Origin: Hydractinia symbiolongicarpus
Lineage: Eukaryota; Cnidaria; Hydrozoa; Anthoathecata; Hydractiniidae
Assembly: GCF_029227915.1 (NCBI RefSeq)
Contig: NC_079884.1
Span: forward strand, 30,196,001 to 30,260,000
Length of the DNA: 64,000 bases
Direction of reading: 5' to 3'
Part shown: piece after piece, positions 34,930-44,631 of the stretch
Layout of the letters: each line of letters begins with the position of its first letter
Position numbering within the stretch: the stretch's first letter is position 1
Notes under the pieces: generated by a model
The model's input: only the letters and a program-made list of their open reading frames with translations
What the model was told of the DNA's origin: nothing
Databases searched by the model: none
Program-made: the position numbers and the translations under genes

Positions 34930-37900
34930 TAAAACGCATGAGACTTGTAGGTTTCAAAAATGTTTTCATTTTTGATGAGACGCTTAATGAAAGAGGTTTC
35001 ATCGCCGGCAAACGAAAACCCGCGATTTCCCGTAAATCCCGGGCTTGGCCCGTATAGTCGAATGTATACAAAGAAAGTACCCTGTGAGTAAACTCATTTC
35101 CAGAACGATTTTTTAAATTATTTTTTTACCACTAAAACGCATAAGACTTTCAGTTTGCAAAAATGTTTTCATTTTTGATGAGACGCTGAATAAAAGAATT
35201 TTAATCGCCGGCAAACGAAAACCCGCGATTTCCCGTAAATCCCGGTCTTGGCCCGTATAGTCAAAAGCATACAAAGAAAGTACCCAGGGAGTAAACACAT
35301 TTTCCGAACGATTTTTTAAATTATTTCTTCACCACTAAAACGCATGAGACTTGTAGTTTTTAAAAGTGTTTTCATTCTTGATGAGACTCTGAATAAAAGA
35401 AGTTTAATCGCCGGCAAACAAAAACCCGCGATTTCCCGTAAATCCCGGGCTTGGCCCGTATAGTTGAATGTATCTAAAAAAGTACCCAGGGAGTAATTTC
35501 ATTTCCCGAACAATTTTTTAAATTATTTTTTCACCACTAAAACGCATGAGACTTGTAGTTTTCAAAAATGTTTTCATTTTTGATGAGACGCTTAATGAAA
35601 GAGGTTTCATCGCCGGCAAACGAAAACCCGCGATTTCCCGTAAATCCCGGGCTTGGCCCGTATAGTCGAATGTATACAAAGAAAATACCCTGTGAGTAAA
35701 CTCATTTCCAGAACGATTTTTTAAATTATTTTTTTACCACTAAAACGCATAAGACTTTTAGTTTGCAAAAATGTTTTCATTTTTGATGAGACGCTGAATA
35801 AAAGAATTTTAATCGCCGGCAAACAAAAACCCGCGATTTCCCGTAAATCCCGGTCTTGGCCCGTATAGTCAAAAGCATACAAAGAAAGTACCCAGGGAGT
35901 AAACTCATTTTCCGAACGATTTTTTAAATTATTTCTTCACCACTAAAACGCATGAGACTTGTAGTTTTTAAAAGTGTTTTCATTTTTGATGAGACGCTGA
36001 ATAAAAGAAGTTTAATCGCCGGCAAACGAAAACCCGCGATTTCCCGTAAATCCCGGGCTTGGCCCGTATAGTTGAATGTATCTAAAAAAGTACCCAGGGA
36101 GTAATTTCATTTCCCGAACAATTTTTTAAATTATTTTTTCACCACTAAAACGCATGAGACTTGTAGTTTTCAAAAATGTTTTCATTTTTGATGAGACACT
36201 TAATAAAAGAAGTTTAATCGCCGGCAAAGGAAAACCCGCGATTTCCCGTAAATCCCGGGCTTGGCCCGTATAGTTAAAAGTATAAAAAGAAAGTACCCAG
36301 GGTGTAAACTCATTTCCCCAACGATTTTTTAAATTATTTTTTCACCACTAAAACGCATGAGACTTGTAGTTTTCAAAAATGTTTTCATTTTTGATGAGAC
36401 GCTTAATAAAAAAAGTTTAATCGCCGGCAAATGAAAACCCGCGATTTCCCGTAAATCCCGGGCTTGGCCCGTATAGTTGAATGTATACAAAGAAAGTACC
36501 CTGTGAGTAAACTCATTTCCAGAACGATTTTTTAAATTATTATTTCACCACTAAGGCCCATGAGACTTGCAGTTTTTAAAAATGTTTTCATTTTTGATGA
36601 GACACTGAATAAAAGAAGTTTAATCGCCGGCAAACGAAAACTCGCTATTTCCCGTAAATCCCGCACTCGGCCCGCATAGTGAAAAGTATACAAAGAAAGT
36701 ACCCAGGGAGTAAACTCATTTCCCGAACGATTTTTTAAATTATTATTTCACCACTAAAGCCCATGAGACTTGCAGTTTTTAAAAATGTTTTCATTTTTGA
36801 TGAGACACTGAATAAAAGAAGTTTAATCGCCGGCAAACGAAAACCCGGAATTTCCCGTAAATCCCGCACTCGGCCCGTATAGTTAAAAGTATACAAAGAA
36901 AGTACCCAGGGAGTAAACTCATTTCCCGAACGATTTTTTAAATTATTTTTTCACCACTAAAACGCATGAGACTTGTAGGTTTCAAAAATGTTTTCATTTT
37001 TGATGAGACGCTTAATGAAAGAGGTTTCATCGCCGGCAAACGAAAACCCGCGATTTCCCGTAAATCCCGGGCTTGGCCCGTATAGTTGAATGTATACAAA
37101 GAAAGTACCCTGTGAGTAAACTCATTTCCAGAACGATTTTTTAAATTATTTTTTTACCACTAAAACGCATAAGACTTTTAGTTTGCAAAAATGTTTTCAT
37201 TTTTGATGAGACGCTGAATAAAAGAATTTTAATCGCCGGCAAACGAAAACCCGCGATTTCCCGTAAATCCCGGTCTTGGCCCGTATAGTCAAAAGCATAC
37301 AAAGAAAGTACCCAGGGAGTAAACACATTTTCCGAACGATTTTTTAAATTATTTCTTCACCACTAAAACGCATGAGACTTGTAGTTTTTAAAAGTGTTTT
37401 CATTCTTGATGAGACTCTGAATAAAAGAAGTTTAATCGCCGGCAAACAAAAACCCGCGATTTCCCGTAATTCCCGGGCTTGGCCCGTATAGTTGAATGTA
37501 TCTAAAAAAGTACCCAGGGAGTAATTTCATTTCCCGAACAATTTTTTAAATTATTTTTTCACCACTAAAACGCATGAGACTTGTAGTTTTCAAAAATGTT
37601 TTCATTTTTGATGAGACGCTTAATGAAAGAGGTTTCATCGCCGGCAAACGAAAACCCGCGATTTCCCGTAAATCCCGGGCTTGGCCCGTATAGTCGAATG
37701 TATACAAAGAAAATACCCTGTGAGTAAACTCATTTCCAGAACGATTTTTTAAATTATTTTTTTACCACTAAAACGCATAAGACTTTTAGTTTGCAAAAAT
37801 GTTTTCATTTTTGATGAGACGCTGAATAAAAGAATTTTAATCGCCGGCAAACAAAAACCCGCGATTTCCCGTAAATCCCGGTCTTGGCCCGTATAGTCAA

Positions 37901-38570
37901 AAGCATACAAAGAAAGTACCCAGGGAGTAAACTCATTTTCCGAACGATTTTTTAAATTATTTCTTCACCACTAAAACGCATGAGACTTGTAGTTTTTAAA
38001 AGTGTTTTCATTTTTGATGAGACGCTGAATAAAAGAAGTTTAATCGCCGGCAAACGAAAACCCGCGATTTCCCGTAAATCCCGGGCTTGGCCCGTATAGT
38101 TGAATGTATCTAAAAAAGTACCCAGGGAGTAATTTCATTTCCCGAAAAATTTTTTAAATTATTTTTTCACCACTAAAACGCATGAGACTTGTAGTTTTCA
38201 AAAATGTTTTCATTTTTGATGAGACACTTAATAAAAGAAGTTTAATCGCCGGCAAAGGAAAACCCGCGATTTCCCGTAAATCCCGGGCTTGGCCCGTATA
38301 GTTAAAAGTATACAAAGAAAGTACCCAGGGTGTAAACTCATTTCCCGAACGATTTTTTAAATTATTTTTTCACCACTAAAACGCATGAGACTTGTAGTTT
38401 TCAAAAATGTTTTCATTTTTGATGAGACGCTTAATAAAAAAAGTTTAATCGCCGGCAAATGAAAACCCGCGATTTCCCGTAAATCCCGGGCTTGGCCCGT
38501 ATAGTTGAATGTATACAAAGAAAGTACCCTGTGAGTAAACTCATTTCCAGAACGATTTTTTAAATTATTT
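34930..38570 (+). repeat. Tandem duplication of ~10 monomers (2028-bp offset), second copy cut short near the inversion
   Basis: Monomer variants at 34930-36530 recur at +2028. Markers are GAGACTCTGAATAAAAG (35384 and 37412), GTATCTAAAAAAGTACCC (35470 and 37498; 36078 and 38106), GAAAATACCC (35682 and 37710) and GCCGGCAAAGG (36222 and 38250). The second copy diverges a few bases before the array flips at 38596/38597. Confidence 0.75.
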
Positions 38571-38589
38571 TTTCACCACTAAAACGCAT

Positions 38590-38603
38590 GAGACTTCTGG
38601 AAA
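38590..38603. other. Satellite orientation switch (inversion junction)
   Basis: Left of the junction the forward monomer reads CGCATGAGACTT. Right of it, CTGGAAATGAGTTTACTC is the reverse complement of another part of the monomer (GAGTAAACTCATTTCCAG). No spacer lies between them, and one or two T could belong to either side. The two arms are not mirror images: the same monomer subtypes lie at different distances on each side. The junction is therefore not a simple fold-back palindrome. Confidence 0.93.
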
Positions 38604-41600
38604 TGAGTTTACTCGCAGGGTACTTTCTTTGTATACATTTGACTATACGGGACAAGCCCGGGATTTACGGGAAATCGCAGGTTTTCGTTTTCCGGCGATT
38701 AAACCTCTTTGATTAAGCGTCTCATTAAAAATGAAAACATTTTTGAAAACTACAAGACTCATTCGTGCTAGTGGTGAAGAAATAATTTGAAAAATCGTTC
38801 GGGAAATCAGTTTACTCCCTGGTTACTTTCTTTAGATAAATTCAACTATACGGGCCTAGCCCGGGATTTACGGGAAATCGCGGGTTTTCGTTTGCCAGCG
38901 ATTAAACTTCTTTTATTCAGCGTCTCATCAAAAATGAAAACTTTTTTGAAAACTACAAGTCTCATGCGTTTTAGTGGTGAAAAGATAATTTAAAAAATCA
39001 TTCTAGAAATGAGTTTACTCACAGGGTACTTTCTTTGTATACATTCAACTATACGGGCCAAGCCCGGGATTTACGGGAAATCGCGGGTTTTCGTTTGCCG
39101 GTGATTAAACCTCTTTCATTAGGCGTCTCATCAAAAATGAAAACATTTTTGAAAACTGCAAATCTCATGCGTTTTAGTGGTGAAAAAATAATTTAAAAAA
39201 TCTTTCGAAAAATGAGTTTACTCCCTGGGTACTTTTTTGTATACATTCGACCATACGGGCCAAGCCCGGCATTTACGGGAAATCGCCGGTTTTCGTTTTC
39301 CGGCCATTAAACCACTTTCATTAAGCGTCTCATCAAAAATGAAAACATTTCTGAAAACTACAAGTCTCAGGCGTTTTAGTGGTGAAAAAAAAATTTAAAA
39401 AATCGTTCGGGAAATGAGTTTACTCCCTGGGTACTTTCTTTGTATACTTTTAACTATACGGGCCGAGTGCGGGATTTACGGGAAATCCCGGGTTTTCGTT
39501 TGCCGGCGATTAAACTTCTTTTATTCAGTGTCTCATCAAAAATGAAAACATTTTTAAAAACTGCAAGTCTCATGGGCTTTAGTGGTGAAATAATAATTTA
39601 AAAAATCGTTCGGGAAATGAGTTTACTCCCTGGGTACTTTCTTTGTATACATTCGACTATACGGGACAAGCCCGGGATTTACGGGAAATCGCGGGTTTTC
39701 GTTTTCCGGCCATTAAACCACTTTCATTAAGCGTCTCATCAAAAATGAAAACATTTCTGAAAACTACAAGTCTCATTCGTTCTAGTGGTGCAGAAGTAAT
39801 TTGAAAAATCGTTCGGGAAATCAGTTTACTCCCTGGGTACTTTCTTTAGATACATTCAACTATACGGGCCAAACCCGGGATTTACGGGAAATCGCGGGTT
39901 TTCGTTTGCCGGCAATTAAACTTCTTTTATTCAGCGTCTCATCAAAAATGAAAACACTTTTGAAAACTACAAGTCTCATGCGTTTTAGTGGTGAAAAAAA
40001 AATTTAAAAAATCGTACGGGAAATGTGTTTACTCCCTGGGTACTTTCTTTGTATACTTTTGACTATACGGGCCAAGCCCGGGATTTACGGGAAATCGCGG
40101 GTTTTTGTTTGCCGGCGATTAAAAATCTTTTATTCAGCGTCCCATCAAAAATGAAAACATTTTTAAAAAATAAAAGTCTTATGCGTTTTAGTGGTGAAAA
40201 AATAATTTAAAAAATCGTTCTGGAAATGAGTTTACTCACAGGGTACTTTCTTTGTATACATTCGACTATACGGGCCAAGCCCGGGATTTACGGGAAATCG
40301 CAGGTTTTCGTTTGCCGGCTATTAAACATCTTTCATTAAGCGTCTCATCAAAAATGAAAACATTTTTGAAACCTACAAGTCTCATGCGTTTTAGTGGTGA
40401 AAAAATAATTTAAAAAATCGTTCGGGAAAAGAGTTACTCCCTGGGTACTTTCTTTGTATACATTCGACTATACGGGCCAAGCCCGGGATTTACGGGAAAT
40501 CGCGGGTTTTCGTTTGCCGGCGATTAAACCTCTTTCATTAAGCGTCTCATCAAAAATGAAAACATTTTTGAAAACTACAAGTCTCATGCGTTTTAGTGGT
40601 GAAAAAATTATTTAAAAAATCGTTCGGGAAATGAGTTACTCCCTGGGTACTTTCTTTGTATACTTTTGACTATACGGGCCAAGCCTGGGATTTACGGGAA
40701 ATCGCGGGTTTTCGTTTGCCGGCGATTAAACCTTTTCCATTAAGCGTCTCATCAAAAATGAAAACATTTTTAAAAACTACAAGTCTCATGCGTTTTAGTG
40801 GTGAAAAAAAAATTTAAAAAATCGTTCGGGAAATGAGTTTACTCTCTGGGTACTTTCTTTGTATACATTCGACTATACGGGCCAAGCCCCGGATTTACGG
40901 GAAATCGCGGGATTTCGTTTGCCGGCGATTAAACCTCTTTCATTAAGCGTCTCATCAAAAATGAAAACATTTTTGAAAACTACAAGTCTCCTGCGTTTTA
41001 GTGGTGAAAATATAATTTAAAAAATCGTTCGGGAAATGAGTTTACTCCCTGGGTACTTTCTTTGTATACTTTTGACTATACGGGCCGAGTCCGGGAATTA
41101 CAGGAAATCGCGGATTTTCGTTTGCCGGCCATTAAACTTCTTTTATTCAGCGTCCCATCAAATATGAAAACATTTTTGAAAACTACAAGTCTCATGCGTT
41201 AAGTGGTAAAAAAATAATATAAAAAATCGTTCGGGAAATGAGTTTACTCCCTGGGTACTTTCTTTGTATACTTTTGACTATACGGGCCGAGTCCGGGGTT
41301 TAAGGGAAATTGCGTGTTTTCGTTTGCCGGCGATTAAAATTCTTTTATTCAGCGTCTCATCAAAAATGAAAACATTTTTGAAAACTACAAGTCTCATGCG
41401 TTTTAGTGGTGAAAAAATAATTTATAAAATCGTTCGGGAAATGAGTTTACTCCCTGGGTACTTTCTTAGTATACTTTTGACTATACGGGCCAAGCTCGGG
41501 ATTTACGGGAAATCGCGGGTTTTCGTTTGCCGACGATTAAACTTCTTTTATTCAGCGTCTCATCAAAAATGAAAACATTTTTGAAAACTACAAGTCTCCT

Positions 41601-42570
41601 GCGTTTTAGTGGTGAAAAGATAATTTAAAAAATCGTTCGGGAAATGAGTTTACTCCCTGGGTACTTTCTTTGTATACTTTTGACTATACGGGCCGAGTCC
41701 GGGGTTTACGGGAAATTGCGGGTTTTCGTTTGCCGGCGATTAAAATTCTTTTATTCAGCGTCTCATCAAAAATGAAAACATTTTTGAAAACTACAAGTCT
41801 CATGCGTTTTAGTGGTGAAAAAATAATTTATAAAATCGTTCGGGAAATGAGTTTACTCCCTGGGTACTTTCTTTGTATACTTTTGACTATACGGGCCAAG
41901 CTCGGGATTTACGGGAAATCGCGGGTTTTCGTTTGCCGACGATTAAACTTCTTTTATTCAGCGTCTCATCAAAAATGAAAACATTTTTAGAAACTACAAG
42001 TCTTATGCCTTTTAGTGGTGAAAAAATAATTTAAAAAATCGTTCTGGAAATGAGTTTACTCACAGGGTACTTCCTTTGTATACATTCGACTATACGGCCA
42101 ATCCCGGGATTTACGGGAAATCGCGGGTTTTCGTTTGCCGGCAATTAAACCTCTTTCATTAAGCGTCTCATCAAAAATGAAAATATTTTTGAAAACTACA
42201 AGTCTCAGGCGTTTTAGTGGTGAAAAAGTAATTTAAAAAATCGTTCGGGAAATGAGTTTACTCCCTGGGTACTTTCTTTGTATACTTTTGACTATTCGGG
42301 CCGAGTCCGGGATTTACGGGAAATCGCGGGTTTTCGTTTGCCGGCGATTAAAATTCTTTTATTCAACGTCCCATCAAAAATGAAAACATTTTTAAAAAAT
42401 AAAAGTCTTATGCGTTTTAGTGGTGAAAAAATAATTTAAAAAATCGTTTGGGAAATGAGTTTACTCCCTGGGTACTTTTTTTGTATACTTTTGACTATAC
42501 GGGCCGAGTCCGGGATTTACGGGAAATCGCGGGTTTTCGTTTGCGGGGGATTAAACTTCTTTCATTCAGC
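38597..42570 (-). repeat. 202-203 bp satellite array, reversed orientation, block 3 (~20 monomers)
   Basis: This is the same satellite read on the opposite strand (CGGGCCAAGCCCGGGATTTA, then GCCGGCGATTAAAC, then GTCTCATC). Monomers near the junction are comparatively divergent, for example ATTCGTGCTAGTGGTGAAGA near 38762. 39.7-41.4 kb resembles 49.8-51.4 kb and 52.0-53.7 kb in monomer order. The last monomer before LINE B carries TTGCGGGGGATTAAAC in place of TTGCCGGCGATTAAAC, a marker shared by all four LINE B left flanks. Short open frames here are by-products of the repeat. Confidence 0.96.
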
Positions 42571-44486
42571 TCTCATTCGAATGATTGAACAATGGAAAAG
42601 CACACTTGATAATAAGGGTGTAGTTGGAGCAGTGCTAATGGACCTTTCAAAAGCTTTTGATACTATCAACCATGATTTGCTTATTGCAAAGCTGCATGCA
42701 TATGGTTTTTCTGAATCTTCTTTATTATTTATTCACTCATACTTGAAAAATCGTTTTCAGAGAACCAGAATAAATTCTTCTTTTAGCGAATGGCTTCCTC
42801 TTCAAGCTGGAGTTCCACAAGGATCAATCTTAGGACCTCCTTTCTTCAATTATTCTATAAACGATTTATTCTGGTTCCTTATTCAATCATCCCTTTGTAA
42901 CTTTGCAGATGATAACACCTTATATGCTTGTGAAAATTCATTAGAAGATGTAAAACAAACACTGCTTACTAATTTGGTCATAGTTAATAATTGGTTTTAT
43001 GAAAATTACTTAGCAATAAATTTGAAAAAGTATCAATATATTGTATTAGGTCATCACGATGAAAGTTTGATATTTAACCATTTGAAAATTGCGTGTAAAT
43101 CGTCTGTAGTGCTTCTTGGTGTTACGATTGACTCGAGACTAAACTTTCATTCGCATGTCAAAAACATCTGTAATAAGGCTAGTAGGAAACTCAACGTGCT
43201 TCAAAGGATATATTCCTTTTTGACACCCAAGATGAAGCGTTTTCTCTTCAATTCATTTATTTTGTCTCAGTTTTCTTACTGTCCCTTAGTATGGATGTTT
43301 TGTGGAAAAGTTGCGAATAATCGAATCAATCGTATTCATGAACGTTGTCTAAGAATCATACAGGACGATATAAATGGCAGTTACGATGAACTTTTATCTT
43401 TATGTAATGTTAAAAATACTCACATCATCAATTTACAGAATTTAATGAAAGAGGTTTACAAATTTTTAAATGGATTGTCACCTCTATATATGAACGAGAT
43501 ATTTTCTGTTAGGGAAAACAAGTACAACCTTCGTTGCTTTAACCCTATTCGGTCCGGGGTTTTTCGAACATACTATGACCAGGGGGGGGCGGATTCCGCC
43601 CCCCCTCAATAACTTTTCATAGGGTTGTTCAAATTGAATCAAACTTGGCACACTTATAGTACGTCATAAAAGGAACAAAATGGCGCCAAAAAAAATTTGC
43701 TTGCGTCAGCACATTTTCTGTGACGTCATCAAAAGCTTGAAAATTGTTAAAAATGCTACTATCTGCTTAAAATATAATTACTTTTGTTCTAGAGCGAATT
43801 TTGACATTCTGTTTGAAGTTTCTGAAAGCTAAATAAAAGTTATTTAACATATCTTCCGGTTTTTACATGGATTGGATAAAAAATTGCCAAAAATTGGCCG
43901 AAAATCCGTTTTTTTCCGATTTTTGGGTAAAATCCGACAAAATCGGGAAATCGGATTAGTCACGTGTTCAAATTATTCAAAATGATTCTTCTTAATGAAA
44001 CAAAGTTGTGTTGCAAGTTTCAAGTTCTAAGGATAATCCTATCAGGAGTTATTATATTTTCCCCATTATAAGGATTTCATAGAGATTTTTAGGAGTAGTT
44101 TTGAGTAATGGCCAATATCAAAGCCTCTGAAAGGTATGGGACCTAAAAAATTAGCATGCAGGTGTCTAATAGATAAATGTTGAAACTCAGTAAGTATCAT
44201 AGCCATATAACAAAGCAATCAGGAGTTATCAAAAAAAAACCGTCAGGGGGGGCGGAATCCGCCCCCCCCCGGACCGAATAGGGTTAATTTAATCAGGCGA
44301 CCAACTTGTCGGACAACGTACTATGGCTTAAATACTTTATCAAATATTGCAGGGAAGCTATGGATATCTGTGCCTGACGCTACAAAGAATGCTCCTTCTC
44401 TCGAAGCCTTCCGTAGCTCAATAAAATTTTGGGAAGGTGATGTTTGCACCTGTAAAATATGCATGGATATACCATACATATTTTAA
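42455..44486 (+). pseudogene. LINE B1 reverse transcriptase fragment, broken by a TTAA element
   Basis: The open frame starts at an ATG in reversed satellite (about 38 satellite-coded residues) and enters LINE sequence near residue 39. Visible RT motifs are MDLSKAFD (62-69, catalytic D63), GVPQGSILGPPFF (the usual PLLF reads PPFF), and FADD at 150-153. The frame runs into the inserted transposon and stops at 43610-43612. The original C-terminal codons resume at 44288 and end with TAA at 44484-44486. The insertion plus duplicated TTAA adds 745 bp and so shifts the frame. The C-terminus has CTCKIC. The endonuclease and the RT N-terminus are absent, so no active enzyme is expected. Confidence 0.88.
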
Positions 44487-44631
44487 CTTTACTTATTTAT
44501 TTATTTATTTTTCTTATTTTTTATCGCTGTTTGCCTTGTTTTACGTTTTTTTGTCGATTTAAATTAGTTATTTAAATACTATTGTATCTATCGACGTTAA
44601 ATAAAGAGAAAATCAAAAAAAAAAAAAAAAA
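42571..44631 (+). mobile_element. LINE family B, copy B1 (5'-truncated, carries a nested transposon)
   Basis: This CR1/Jockey-like element is truncated inside the reverse transcriptase and ends in a run of A at 44615-44631. Flanking TCAGC at 42566-42570 and 44632-44636 is a 5-bp target duplication. The undisrupted monomer reads ATTCAGCGTCTCATC, for example near 62207. The 3' UTR has AATAAA at 44600-44605 and a TGTATCTATCGACGTTAAA motif resembling the end of family A. A 741-bp piggyBac-like element splits it. Left and right flanks match those of B2, B3 and B4, so the four copies derive from one insertion. Confidence 0.92.
43543..44283. mobile_element. Non-autonomous piggyBac-like element (TTAA, 741 bp)
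   Basis: The element lies between two TTAA copies (43539-43542 and 44284-44287). The three sister LINE copies have a single TTAA at that site, for example CTTTAATTTAATCAGG near 48646. The ends are perfect 17-bp inverted repeats: CCCTATTCGGTCCGGGG on the left and its complement on the right. Inside each end is a GC-rich palindrome built of G-runs, CGGATTCCG and C-runs (about 43582-43605 and 44245-44270). TTAA targeting and CCC termini are hallmarks of the piggyBac superfamily. No transposase is encoded, so it would need one supplied in trans. The interior holds TGACGTCA (43721-43728) and CACGTG (43961-43966), whose role is unknown. Confidence 0.88.

Larger units (their letters stand above)
13128..38596 (+). 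repeat. 202-203 bp satellite array, forward orientation, block 2 (~125 monomers)
   Basis: The satellite of block 1 continues after LINE A without any other gene or element. The first ~11.7 kb is two higher-order units (13869-24796). From 25.6 to 28.8 kb the array repeats 21.3-24.6 kb at an offset of 4259-4260 bp. From 28.6 to 31.0 kb there are runs of nearly identical 203-bp monomers of the AAAAGTG subtype. From 31 to 38.6 kb other subtypes dominate, including GCCCATGAGACTTGCAG monomers (36540-36900) that also occur in the reversed arm. The block ends abruptly at the inversion. Confidence 0.97.

Noticed and set aside
38500-38700. Perfect palindrome or hairpin-capped array at the inversion
   Set aside because: Sequences just left and right of the junction are different parts and subtypes of the monomer and are not complementary outward from the junction.
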